A stretch of DNA of 64,000 bases from assembly GCF_003265345.1 (NCBI RefSeq), contig NZ_QFWW01000029.1, forward strand, positions 297,805 to 361,804, written 5' to 3'. The stretch comes from Lentzea terrae (GTDB lineage Bacteria > Actinomycetota > Actinomycetes > Mycobacteriales > Pseudonocardiaceae). Of the stretch, positions 27,110 through 36,302 are shown in pieces (position 1 is the first letter of the stretch; the number at the start of each line of letters is the position of its first letter). The translations under genes were made by a program, and so were the position numbers. Under the pieces are notes generated by a model. The model had not been told where the DNA came from. It searched no databases and was given only the letters and a program-made list of their open reading frames with translations.

Positions 27110-28330
27110 GTTCGAGGCGATGAGACGGGTTCCTCGGTGATCCTGAGGGAGTCACCGGCTTGGACGGTCTTCACCGTCCCGTCGAGGTACTGCACCTCGT
27201 AGCTGGGGGTGCGCCGAGGCCGCGGCCATTCTCCTGTCGGTCCATCGGATCGTCGCGTCGTAGGTCCGGCCGGAGTCGGTCACCGAATAGACGCACTCGA
27301 AGACGTTGTCCGGCAGGTTCACACCGAGGCCCTTGCCGCACGAACGGATGCTGGCGTTGTGCAGCCACCGCTGCAGTTGCTCGACGGCGAGCGCGGCCCT
27401 CGTCGGCACCCCACCGACCGGTTGCAGCACGATCGGGATCTTCATGCCGCCCCAGTTGTAGAAGTAGAGACGCTCGAGGTTGACCTTCCGCGCGAACACC
27501 CCGACGAGGACGAAGCGCACCGCGTAGTTGCGGGCGGTGACCTCGTCGAGCTGTGGCTGGGTCGCGATCGAGTAGTCGGTGCCGGTGCTTCACAACCTCG
27601 GGTGGACGCCCGCGTCGTGCATCACCCGGTCGATCGCCGAGGTGAGGTCCGAGCATGACCTCGGGAGGGTCGGACGCGTTCGGGCGAAACAGCTTGATGC
27701 CCGCGACATCGCAGTGGTCGTATCCACCGAGCTCGATGAAACGGCGAAGGAACGACAGCCTCCTCGGTCTGCAACCGGCCCATGCCGGGGCACACCACGG
27801 CGGCCATCAGATCCCCAGACCGCGAGGGCGGACGGAGGCGCGGACGTGCCGTCGGGATAGGGGCCTGCCTGTCCGGTCGTATTGGCCCACCTCGGGGTGC
27901 TGCCGAAGACGAACAGCGGGGGCAGTCCCACTTTCTCCGCGCCACCGACCAGGCGGTCCAGCGTCGTCCAGTCGAACTCTCCGGGCTGCCGCTGCGTTTA
28001 CGACCACCGCGTCCCGCCGTCCCAGAAACGGACGGCGCCAATGCGGAACACGGGCATGGCCCCTGTGGCACTGTTGATCGTGACCCCGAACAGTTCGCTC
28101 TTCACGCGGGCGGACGGCAAGGTCCACGCCAGCCCTTCGATCGACTGGTGCGCAGAGCCTCCGGCGGCGAACCGTGAGCCCCCGGCTGTGCTACCGACCA
28201 GAACGGCGGCCGGCAACACGACGATCACCGCAGCCACCAACGCCCACGCCGGTCTCCGCCTGGCCCGGCCGTGCCTCGCGGACAGTAGCCGCACCGCACC
28301 TGGGGCAGGAGAAGGACCTCTCCTCAGCAT
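27110..28330 (-). pseudogene. Secreted glycosyl hydrolase (GH39-like), multiply frameshifted
   Basis: Reading across frames on the minus strand reconstructs one secreted glycosidase. It begins with a membrane/signal segment (ALVAAVIVVLPAAVLVG), then LFGVTINSATGAMPVFRIGA. FDWTTLDRLVGGAEK, PPLFVFGSTPRWANTTG and GPYPDGTSAPPS follow after an in-frame stop at 27998-28000. A large internal deletion precedes CPGMGRLQTEEA; then come ELGGYDHCDVAGIKLF, a frameshift near 27650, SAIDRVMHDAGVHPRL, a stop at 27590-27592 where Trp is expected, LERLYFYNWGGMKIP and a tail EVQYLDGTVKTV. At least two stops and three frameshifts mean it cannot be functional. Family assignment is from memory of similar actinobacterial proteins. 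Confidence 0.7.
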
Positions 28331-28703
28331 TGGCCCACATGCACTCGGAGTTGTTGCGGCGCATGGACTCCCGACTGTGGTCGGTAGTCATCAACTGGCT
28401 GCAGCTCGTCGTGGACACCTTGGACGAGGGGCTGGACGTGACCGGGTTCCGGCTCGGCGGCGAAACGGCTGCCGACCGTCGTGTTCTTGATGCTCGGCGC
28501 GGTCAATGGATGTGGTGGCGTTCACCGAGTCGAGCTGACAGTTGTGGGCATCCGCAGCCGATTGCGCGATCGCTCTCGTCACCACTTCTCACCTCAGGAG
28601 GGCAGCGCGCCGGGAGCCGCCGCTCCGTGGTTGGCTGGTGCGACACGGGCTATCGCCAGCGCTTGTTGTGCGGCGACAACCGGATGGCACCGGCAGGGTT
28701 GCC
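28331..28703. other. 373-bp stretch without a supported gene
   Basis: Only short, low-quality open frames are seen on both strands. A Cys-pair motif CPRCGAA appears on the minus strand just before the glycosidase remnant but has no support as a gene. Confidence 0.4.
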
Positions 28704-28901
28704 TCAGTTGCGCAGGTCGACCTGCCACACCAGTTGCCCTGATCGTCGCAGCACCTCACCGCCGCCCACCAGCCGCAGCCGGATCCGTCCCGCCGCGTCC
28801 CCGGCCACCCCGCTCACCTCACCCACAGGACCCGCCGCACCATGGAGGCGGATCAGTTGCCCTGCGGTGAGTTCTTCGACCCGAGTCCGCCGCACGATCA
28901 C
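28704..28901 (-). CDS. Small hypothetical protein
   Basis: A 65-residue reading frame from GTG 28901. It reads MIVRRTRVEELTAGQLIRLH, then a beta-rich pattern ending VLRRSGQLVWQVDLRN. The regular strand-like pattern and strong third-position GC suggest real coding sequence, but it may also be the tail of a longer broken gene. Function unknown. Confidence 0.4.
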   Translation of the reverse strand: MIVRRTRVEELTAGQLIRLHGAAGPVGEVSGVAGDAAGRIRLRLVGGGEVLRRSGQLVWQVDLRN

Positions 28902-28987
28902 CGCTTGCGATGCCGGAAGCCACTTCGTGCTGTACAACTTCCACGCAGCTTCCCGAGCTGAGCCCAGCCGGTCGTGCGCACTGTGCC

Positions 28988-29164
28988 GTCCGGGCGAAGA
29001 CCCACTGCCAGGCGAAGGTCCTGCGGTGCCTGGAGGTCGTCCAGCACGATCAGCCACCGCGCGGACGTGGCCGCCAGCCAGTCCAGCAGCCTGCGTGCGC
29101 CCGCTTCCGGATCACGGTCGTCGGCGCCGGTCACCACCGCCGCCCACCGCGCGTACTCCCAGAC
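28988..29164 (-). pseudogene. NB-ARC (STAND NTPase) remnant
   Basis: About 60 codons match the Walker B region of an AfsR/NB-ARC-type regulator or TPR protein: ARRLLDWLAATSARWLIVLD, then DLQAPQDLRLAVGLRPDGT. The P-loop upstream and the rest of the protein are missing or out of frame, so this is a fragment. Confidence 0.5.
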
Positions 29165-29609
29165 CATGAGCAGCACCAAGCCGAGCAGCAGCACCACACC
29201 GCCGACCGACCCTCCGCTGGCGCCGCTCGCAGGAGTCCGTCTGCGCGGCGATCACGGCCTCGGGATCCCGCGCGTCGAGCACGAACACTGGTGGTTGCCG
29301 CAGCCAACAGGGTCAGCCCGTCCCGACCAGCGCCGCGATCTCCGATGCTCCGCCGACTGGCAGGCGTTCCGGCTCTGATCGGAGGGGCCATTGTGGACTT
29401 GGCGTGGCATCCCGCAGCACCACACCGCGCAGCTCCGCAGACCGCGACACCGGACAGCAGCACAGAACCCCGTACTCACCCAGCACGTCGACCAGCCGGT
29501 CCAGCCTCACCATGCGCAAACTCCCTGTCCCACCGCGATGGCGCCACCGCAGATCCCATGGCCGTGGGGAACACCGCCGGCCGGCGGGCCTGGCAGAGGA
29601 CGGCCTGAG
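29165..29609. other. 445-bp decayed region with regulator-like remnants
   Basis: No intact gene. On the minus strand 29519-29400 gives MRMVRLDRLVDVLGEYGVL followed by SAELRGVVLRDATP, resembling the start of a PucR-type regulator. Further frames give VFVLDARDPEAVIAAQTDS near 29280. Stops and shifts separate these pieces. Confidence 0.3.
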
Positions 29610-30005
29610 TCAGGTGCGGAAATCCACGTAGCTGCCCCAAAGTTGCGCCGGCGCAACACAAGCGTAGACAGCCAGCCCTTCATAGCCGGGCAACCCGGCC
29701 GTTTCAGCCCGGCTTCGACGTTCCTCAGACACCACCTGCGCCCTGCCGTACACAGTCACCGAATGTCCGGTCTGCACGCCATCCGAGACGTCATCGGCCT
29801 GAATTGCGACGAACCCGGATCCAGCAGGCAACAGCCTGGTCGCGGTGCGTTGGTCAACACTGACCATGATCGCTTTGTTGCGAACCACGAACCGCACCAG
29901 CTGAGCAACCGGCAAACCGCCTGAGGTGTACAACAGCCGCCCCGTGCTGACGCGGTCCAGGAAATCCCAGCATTCACCGTTGGTGAGCTCGTGTTCGGTG
30001 TTCAC
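29610..30005 (-). CDS. Pyridoxamine 5'-phosphate oxidase-fold (flavin/F420-binding split barrel) protein
   Basis: A 131-residue protein from GTG 30005. CWDFLDRVSTGRLLYTSGGLP and VRFVVRNKAIMVSVDQRTAT are the first strands of the split beta-barrel seen in PNPOx-like and F420-dependent oxidoreductases, often annotated as nitroreductase-like in actinomycetes. It probably binds FMN or F420; the substrate is unknown. It is divergent from the AraC gene. Confidence 0.8.
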   Translation of the reverse strand: MNTEHELTNGECWDFLDRVSTGRLLYTSGGLPVAQLVRFVVRNKAIMVSVDQRTATRLLPAGSGFVAIQADDVSDGVQTGHSVTVYGRAQVVSEERRSRAETAGLPGYEGLAVYACVAPAQLWGSYVDFRT

Positions 30006-30176
30006 CGCACATCACGCTTTCCACTCATCCATCCGCAACACGATGTTCACGCCCTTCAAGGCGGGGGCATCGGCCGCCGCATCAACTTCACGGCCGCCGC
30101 GTCGGCCGACCAGGCGCGTGATGTTCAGGCTTCCGGGGTACGGCCAGAACCAGTTCCTTTGGGCATCCTGTGAGTC

Positions 30177-31157
30177 GTGGAACGACTGGCGAAACACCGG
30201 CTGGTGCGCACGACTCGGATTGACGAGGCTGAGGACGCGGTCAGCCGTGTGTTCCTGCCACACCGGATCACGCCTGCCGCTACCGGGGCGCCGCTTGACA
30301 TGCGGCTGAACGCGGTGCGGCTGGGTTCCATCACGGCCGCGTATCTCACGTACGGGCAAACACTCGAGATGCGCACGAACGACTTGGCCGCCTACCATTT
30401 CGACCTCCCGGTCGCCGGGCACTCCCGATCGTCGTTCGGACGGAGATCGGTGGAGGCGGGAACCGGGGAAGTGGTCCCGTACCTGCCGGGCAAACCCGCA
30501 TCGATCACTTGGAGCGCCGATTGCGCGCAGCTCTGCCTCATGGTGGACCGGTGGCCATTGGAACAACGGCTCTCAGCCATGCTAGGGCGCCGAACGGACC
30601 GGATCGAGTTCGTGACGGCGCCGCAACGGGGCGTGCTGGATGTGCTCGCCCCGTTCCTGCACGAGTTCGAGGGACCAGGCCTGCTCCGCCGCCATCCGCT
30701 CGCGGCGAGCACGCTGGAGCAACTCCTGCTCGATGGCCTGCTTCTCACCCTGCAACACGACCTCCGCGAGGAAGTCGAGACACAGCACCACATCCCAGCA
30801 GGACCGGTGCGCCGAGCGGTCGAAATGCTGGAGGAACAGCCGGGCGAACCGTGGACGACCACCGCCCTGGCCGCAGCGGTCGCGGTCTCGGTACGAGCAT
30901 TGCAAGCCGGGTTCCGGCGGTATGCCGGGGTTTCACCGACGACGTACCTGCGCAACGTGCGGCTGAGCAGGGTGCACGAGGAACTCACGGCCGCAGTGCC
31001 GGGCTTGACCGTCACCGACACCGCGGTCTCCTGGGGATTCGTCCACCTGGGACGGTTCGCGGGCGCGTACCGCCAGCAGTTCGGTGAGTCGCCGTCCGAG
31101 ACCCTCCGACGAAACCGAAGACGCTGGCGGACTCCAACTGGATGTTGCGACCAGTGA
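30177..31157 (+). CDS. AraC family transcriptional regulator
   Basis: A 326-residue AraC/XylS protein. The N-terminal ~190 residues are a cupin-like sensing domain (LTYGQTLEMRTNDLAAYHFD). The C-terminal double HTH reads WTTTALAAAVAVSVRALQAG, then VTDTAVSWGFVHLGRFAGAY and FGESPSETLRR, the canonical AraC second helix-turn-helix. The start is GTG 30177. Its targets are not apparent, although the divergent flavin-fold gene is the obvious candidate. Confidence 0.88.
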   Translation: MERLAKHRLVRTTRIDEAEDAVSRVFLPHRITPAATGAPLDMRLNAVRLGSITAAYLTYGQTLEMRTNDLAAYHFDLPVAGHSRSSFGRRSVEAGTGEVVPYLPGKPASITWSADCAQLCLMVDRWPLEQRLSAMLGRRTDRIEFVTAPQRGVLDVLAPFLHEFEGPGLLRRHPLAASTLEQLLLDGLLLTLQHDLREEVETQHHIPAGPVRRAVEMLEEQPGEPWTTTALAAAVAVSVRALQAGFRRYAGVSPTTYLRNVRLSRVHEELTAAVPGLTVTDTAVSWGFVHLGRFAGAYRQQFGESPSETLRRNRRRWRTPTGCCDQ

Positions 31158-31380
31158 CGATCGGACCGGATTGCTCGTTGAGCATGCCGCACACGCGAGC
31201 TACCAGCGCGCCGAACCCTCCTGCCCTGTGCAAGATCCACGACTTCAGTGAACCGCCGTTGCCTGCCTGGCACTATCCGCCTGACGACTCGTCCCTGTCC
31301 ATTCCACTGACATCGGCCTCGCAGACCACTCCTTTGGAGGCAATCCGCAGGCTGCGGACGCCCGCCAGCATTCCGCCTGC

Positions 31381-31677
31381 CTTCACGCAACGGCGATCTG
31401 CGAGCCGTCCGGTGCGGTCGCGCTCGAGGCGATGGCGTGCGGTGTTCCAGTCGTCGCCACCGCGGTCGGCGGACTCGCCGATGTCGTCGTGGACGGGGTG
31501 ACCGGCCTGCTCGTCCCACCGGGAGAGCCGGAAAGCCTGTCCCAGGCACTGCGCTCGCTCCTGCTGGACGACACACTGCGCAACGAGTTCGCGGTGGCGG
31601 CCCGGGACCGCGTCATCGCGCGGTACTCCTGGAGTCGCGTCGCCGCAGACGTTCTGCGTGTCTACGAACGCGCCGGT
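31381..31677 (+). pseudogene. GT4 glycosyltransferase, C-terminal remnant
   Basis: Reads in one frame as the nucleotide-sugar-binding end of a family-4 glycosyltransferase: ICEPSGAVALEAMACGVPVV, then GGLADVVVDGVTGLLVPPGE and ARYSWSRVAADVLRVYE. The N-terminal ~300 residues are absent; before 31381 the frame has no similarity. It is a truncated gene end abutting the inverted malQ remnant. Confidence 0.7.
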
Positions 31678-31722
31678 GCGACGGCAGCGAAGACCATTGC
31701 CACGGACCCGGTTCAGCAGAGT

Positions 31723-33344
31723 TCACCGCTGCGGCGGACGAGCTCGCCGCAGCGGCTGGACGGCGACCTGCACGACGGGGTTCTCGCAGAACTCCTCCAG
31801 GGACACGGGCAACGGAATGCGCCAGTTCGGGTAGTCGTCGACCGTGCCGGGCAGGTTGGGCTGCCTCACCTCCGCCAGCAGGTCCTGCGGTGCGACGAGC
31901 AGCAACCGGCACGGGGTGCGGGCCAGCAGCTCGTGCATCGCCATCACGACCTCCTGCTCGGACGCGTGCCGATCGAGAAGTCCCTGAGCCAGCAGCAGGT
32001 CGACGAGCTGATCGCGCTCCATCCGCGCCCGTGCCCGTTCCTGGCCGACCGGCAGGTCGAGCGCACCGAGCTCGGCACGCGCGCACATGCTCGGCGCGCA
32101 GGAATCCGGTCGCGGTCGGCAGGTCGTGGGTCGACACGCTCGCCATCGCCTGGGCCGGCCATCGCTCGGGCGGCAGTTCGCGCTGGAACCACAGCACGGC
32201 GGAGCTGAGCATGCCGCGGTCGTGCAGTGCACGGGTCACCTCTGGCTCGACCGTGCTCAGGTCCTCGCCCACGACCACGGCGCCGGCGCGGTGCGCCTCC
32301 AAAGCGAGGGCGCCGAGCATCGCCGCGGCGTCATGGCGCACGTACGTGCCCCGGTCGGGCGACTCGCCCGGCGGAATCCACCACAGCCGCCACAACCCGG
32401 CGACGTGGTTCACCCGGATGCCGTCGACATGGCGCAGCACGCCGCGCAGCACGTCCCGGAACGGCTGGTAGCCCGAGGCAGCGAGCCGATCAGGACGCCA
32501 CGGTGGCAAGCCCCAGTCCTGGCCCCGCTGGTTGAAGGTGTTCGGCGGCGCGCCGATGTTCGTGCCCAGTGCCAGCGCGTCCTGCAGCGCCCACGCCTCC
32601 GCCCCCGACGGCGCGACACCCACGGCGAGGTCGCCGATCAGACCGACGGTCAGGTCGGTGGAGTCCCTGGCCTTCGCCAGCTGCTCGGCACACAACCGCT
32701 GCAGCCACACGTGGAACGCCGCGCGAGGTGCCAGCCGCGCGGCTTCCTCCGCCACCGCGGGTGAGTCCGGATGCCGCAGCCCGGCCCGGCCATCGACGCC
32801 AGTCCGCGCCGTGCCGCTCGGCCAGCGCGCAGAACGTCGCGAACCGCGCCAGCGCCGGATCCGGCGTCCGCTCCTCCGACGGCGCGTACGACCACAGCAG
32901 TTCCAGCGCGGACAGCTTGGCCTGCCACGTGGCGTCGTGGTCCACGAGATCACCGCGGAACGGCCGGAGCTCGTCGACGGTCTCCCGGATCCGCAGCGGT
33001 GCGTGGCGATAGCAGGCCGTGTCCTCGACCCGCAGGTAGAGAGGGTTGAGGAACTGCCTGCTCGACGGCGAGTCAAGCACGTGCAGTTGCCCGTAGAGGC
33101 TGACAGGGTCAAACCTCCTGATGCGCTCAAGGATCTCGTCCCGCAAAGGCGCGAGATCATTGCGGGCCTGCTGGGCGGCGCGTTCGAACTGCGGCGCGAG
33201 TTCGAGGTGCGTCTCCGGATCTGGCTTCGGCACTCGAAGCAACCCGTCCGCGCCACGCCGAGCACCGAAAGCCTCGGCAGGGACTGGCAACGCGCTCAGG
33301 TATGGCGTCGTTCTCAGCGCCTCGGATGAACGGTTACGCACCAT
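31723..33344 (-). pseudogene. malQ: 4-alpha-glucanotransferase, frameshifted and N-terminally replaced
   Basis: Amylomaltase similarity runs through three frames. From about 33070, FLNPLYLRVED to FCALAERHGADWRRWPG; a shift near 32790; then FHVWLQRLCAEQL, GLPPWRPDRLAASGYQPF, GEDLSTVEPEV (acid/base Glu) and VSTHDLPTATGF (Asp stabiliser); a second shift near 32110; then NLPGTVDDYPNWRIPLPVSL. The nucleophile motif R(V/I)DH reads GIRVNHVAGLW, Asp replaced by Asn (AAC). The first ~90 codons (from ATG 33344) do not look like MalQ, suggesting a fusion junction after loss of the true N-terminus. Confidence 0.75.
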
Positions 33345-33660
33345 TAGCCTTGGACCGTTTCCTCTTGGACACCAACCGGTCGCGGTTCCCGTCCCTGTGC
33401 CGCAGAACCCCAGGCTGGCACACGATGATCACATCGACGATGCCTGGCACCTCGCGCAGCTCGCGAACCGTCAGGTCGTGGTGCTCCACGGAGGAGGACT
33501 CGTCGTAGATGAAGACGATCATCTCCCGGTAGCGGTCCGTCTTCTGGAGGTAGGCAACGGAATCGACCATGACCTCCTGCTCGACCTTCTTGAAGTCGCT
33601 GGGCGAACGCACCTACTTGACCTCGATCAGCAGTCCGAGTCTGGGCACGACCCCACTTGT
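33334..33660 (-). pseudogene. PD-(D/E)XK nuclease-like remnant
   Basis: The minus strand reads LGLLIEVK, then a TAG stop at 33613-33615, then VRSPSDFKKVEQEVMVDSVA and REMIVFIYDESSSVEHHD, ending VDVIIVCQPGVL. This resembles a restriction-endonuclease-like domain, the E-x-K motif being IEVK. The stop (probably from a Tyr codon) splits the catalytic core, and the N-terminal part is missing. Confidence 0.5.
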
Positions 33661-33671
33661 CGTTGGTCAAA

Positions 33672-33707
33672 GAGAAGGAGCCGCTGGCTCCTGATTGGCT
33701 CCTTCTC
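33672..33707. terminator. Hairpin, terminator-like
   Basis: Perfect 11-bp inverted repeat, GAGAAGGAGCC at 33672-33682 and its complement at 33697-33707, followed by TTT when read on the minus strand. It may be a terminator left from the degraded region. Confidence 0.4.
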
Positions 33708-33762
33708 AGGGCCTGTTGATTCACGCCGCCAACGATCATGCGGTGATCATCTTTAGCGCATG

Positions 33763-33809
33763 AAAAGCCCGCCTGACCTGGGTTTTCTTTCCAGATCTGG
33801 CGGGCATTT
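33763..33809 (-). terminator. Terminator downstream of tRNA-Pro scar (left)
   Basis: Inverted repeat GCCCGCC (33767-33773) / GGCGGGC (33799-33805) with inner CTGG/CCAG pairing and A/T runs on both outer sides (AAAA and ATTTT). On the minus strand it lies just 3' of the tRNA-Pro 3' half, as a native tRNA terminator would. Confidence 0.75.
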
Positions 33810-33813
33810 TCGA

Positions 33814-33858
33814 CCGTCGGGACGACAGGATTTGAACCTGCGACCCCTTGACCCCCAG
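33814..33858 (-). repeat. tRNA-Pro(GGG) 3'-half scar, candidate att site (left copy)
   Basis: On the minus strand this reads as the anticodon-arm end, variable loop, T-arm (GGTTCAAATCC) and acceptor 3' strand (TCGTCCCGA) of a tRNA-Pro with GGG anticodon. The 5' half is absent. The 45 bp are identical to 55909-55953 in the same orientation. Integrase-driven elements commonly recombine at such tRNA 3' segments (pSAM2 uses a tRNA-Pro gene). Confidence 0.8.
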
Positions 33859-34289
33859 TCGTGGAACGACTGAGCGTCGTGCTCCGGCCCGTTCTTCCAG
33901 GTCAGCTTCCAGTGTAACCGGCCGAGTAAAGGAGTCGCTGGGCTCGGCCTCTCTCAGTCACGACGCAACGGTCGCCACCTCTTCCATCGATTGCGAGGAA
34001 CGGAAACTCCAAGAGACCTGATCAGCCCAGTCACCTCGCACGTCGCCGACCACTGGTTTGACCAGGTCGACACCCCGTGACATCCACATCGAGCAGGGGA
34101 GGGCCGGAGGCTGAGGTGGGTAGGCCTGTGCGGTGGGATGAGGGGCTCGTCTGCCACCAGTCCCGCGGGTAGGTGGTGCCCGCCAGACGGATCGGGGACC
34201 CTCCGCGTCACGCGCTCACGCCGACTTTGCTCCGCTTCGGTCAGGCCTGGAGGCCGGTTGCAGACGATCAATTCGGCGGATCTCGCCCG
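33859..34289. other. Island left border without a gene
   Basis: 431 bp just inside the left tRNA-Pro scar. I see no integrase, excisionase or other supported gene; only short shadow frames are present. Confidence 0.5.
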
Positions 34290-36302
34290 CTACGTGGTCG
34301 CGTATTCCCGTCGCCTCCTGCGGGGCAGCAACGGCCGTGGATCCAGCACGAATGCGACGCGCCTCCACCAAGGCAGACCTCGGAACAACGCCGCCCGCAG
34401 TGAGTCGACGCATCGCCAAGCGGCCGTGGCGTCGCCGTCGTCGAGATGATCAACCGCGAACAACGCCCGATCGACCAGTTCAGTCAACATGACCCCGTGC
34501 GTCCCGAGCGCCGTGTCCGTGGCAGCCAGCACCTGCCCGGTGGTAGGTCGGTCACCCACGTCGTATCCCGCAAACCGCAGCGTGGCGAGAAGATCCAGCC
34601 AGGCCCTCGTTATCCGCCGACGCGGTAAGCCTGTTGTCCGATCGTGTCTGCGGCGAACGCCTTTGACCAACGGCGGCCCGAGCAGGACGAGCACGAGCGC
34701 GGCGCCGAGCCAGCCCAGCGCTGCGGATGCCGAGGAGCCACCCGGAGCAGCGGAACCGTCCACAGCGGACGGATCCGGCTCGGGCGGAGCTGGATGATCA
34801 GGTGGACGCACCTCGGGGAACTGGGCCGCTGGACGCTGGTCGGGTTCGGTCCGGTCGTCGGAGGAGGGGGCGACGTGCTTGGGGCTCGGATCGAACGGCA
34901 TCCAGCCTCGGTGTGCGAACCGCACCTCGGTCCATGCGAACACGTTCTCACCCTTGATCTGGGCCTCGTCGCCGTTCCACTTCGGCTGGAAGCCGAGTAC
35001 GACCCTGGCGTCCCAGCCGAGGTGGCGGCACATGACGGCGAACGCGGAGGCGTACTGCTCGCTGGTGCCGCGGTAGGTCTGCAGCAGCTTGGAGATCTGG
35101 TAGATCCCGTCGCCGCCTGCGGCCTTCTTCGAGCTGTCGTAGCGGAACAACGGGTTCGTGAACGCCTGGAACAGTGCGGCGAACTTGTCCGGCGCAGCCT
35201 GCTGCCCGCCGGTGGCGCGCTCGACGAAACCCAGCACCTCGGGTGGCAGGCGCATGGGCAAGGATGCGCCTACGGCCACGGGAGTGTCGCCGGGCGACAA
35301 CTCGTCGGGGTTGGCGGTCGCGGTGATCCGGTAGGCCTTGGGTGTGGCTGTCCCGGCGGGGACGGTGATGTCGCCCGTCGCGGCGTCGAAGCCCAGTCCT
35401 GGCACGTCGAGGCGGGTGGGGCGGCCGGGGCGGGGTAGCCAGCCGACCGTGTCCGGGGTGAGCACCCGGAGGTCGAGGGTGACTTCGCGGTGTTGTCCGT
35501 CGACCGGAAATCTCGTGCCCGCACGGCGGTAGTTGGCGCCGGACGTCCAGCCGTCCTGGTCGAAGGACGTCAGGGTGATCATGGCCAGCCGGTCGACCGG
35601 GGCGCCCTTGGCGGCGAGTTCGAGGTCGACCTTGCCGTTGCGCAACGCCAGGTACTGGTCCATCGGGTTGACGTGTTGGCGTGGCTGGACTTGGGCGTCG
35701 GCCACGTCCTGCAGGCGGGCGGGGGCACGCATGGTCAACGGTGTGGCTGCGAAACCTGTCAGTGCGGCGATCACGATCACCGCGAGAGTTGTGATCCGCC
35801 GTTCCCATTGCACGATGATCACCGCGAGCAGCACGAACGCCGGGACGTACCACTGGGGCAGCGGCGACACGGCCGCGCCGAGGCCAAGTCCGAGCAGCAG
35901 GCACACCAACGCGGGCAACAGCGGCAGCAGCGATGAACGCAGCGCGAGGCGCACGGCGACAAGTGCGGCCAGCCCCACGAGTGCCGACACGGCGGCGACC
36001 TGTGGTGGGTCAGCATCGGCGGGGAGCACGCCGGTGAGCAGCCTGGAGGGGCCTGTGGCGAAGTCCTTGCCGGGCATGGTGATCAGGACGACCGCAGCGA
36101 GCACCAGCGCCACCGCGCCGACGGTGCCGGCGGCGCCGAGCATCCGGCTGCCGAAGACCTTCGCGGCGCATCCCCAGGCGGCGGCGATGATCGCGGGCAC
36201 GGTCATGGCCAGCAGCAGAACGAGTGTCGGCTCGGCGAAGACCGCGCGGAACGACCAGCCCGCGAGCAGCACCAGGCCCGCGGCGAGCACAACGCGCACC
36301 AT
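34290..36302 (-). CDS. TgpA-like transglutaminase-domain membrane protein, catalytic Cys and His missing
   Basis: A 670-residue protein. About six N-terminal membrane helices (to ~residue 200) are followed by an outer domain. The transglutaminase-like core aligns with the papain-like triad region, but GTSEQYASAF has Ser where catalytic Cys is expected and ENVFAWTEV has Phe where His is expected; Asp remains in WMPFDPSP. A linker with many acidic and Pro residues, a further helix (ALGWLGAALVLVLLGPPLV) and a cytoplasmic DUF4129-like tail (WLDLLATLRFAGYDVGD) complete it. ATG 36302 follows the DUF58 stop directly. A binding or scaffold role in the envelope is more likely than catalysis. Confidence 0.88.
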   Translation of the reverse strand: MVRVVLAAGLVLLAGWSFRAVFAEPTLVLLLAMTVPAIIAAAWGCAAKVFGSRMLGAAGTVGAVALVLAAVVLITMPGKDFATGPSRLLTGVLPADADPPQVAAVSALVGLAALVAVRLALRSSLLPLLPALVCLLLGLGLGAAVSPLPQWYVPAFVLLAVIIVQWERRITTLAVIVIAALTGFAATPLTMRAPARLQDVADAQVQPRQHVNPMDQYLALRNGKVDLELAAKGAPVDRLAMITLTSFDQDGWTSGANYRRAGTRFPVDGQHREVTLDLRVLTPDTVGWLPRPGRPTRLDVPGLGFDAATGDITVPAGTATPKAYRITATANPDELSPGDTPVAVGASLPMRLPPEVLGFVERATGGQQAAPDKFAALFQAFTNPLFRYDSSKKAAGGDGIYQISKLLQTYRGTSEQYASAFAVMCRHLGWDARVVLGFQPKWNGDEAQIKGENVFAWTEVRFAHRGWMPFDPSPKHVAPSSDDRTEPDQRPAAQFPEVRPPDHPAPPEPDPSAVDGSAAPGGSSASAALGWLGAALVLVLLGPPLVKGVRRRHDRTTGLPRRRITRAWLDLLATLRFAGYDVGDRPTTGQVLAATDTALGTHGVMLTELVDRALFAVDHLDDGDATAAWRCVDSLRAALFRGLPWWRRVAFVLDPRPLLPRRRRREYATT

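Noticed and set aside
30012..30176. Minus-strand stretch reading SLNITRLVGRRGGREVDAAA and ending VLRMDEWKA
   Set aside because: It looks like a possible protein tail but has no start, no recognised family and lies in the promoter gap of divergent genes; too weak to annotate.
33954..34271. Possible integrase or excisionase inside the left att border
   Set aside because: The only frames here are Arg/Pro-rich shadows with no tyrosine-recombinase or HTH motif.
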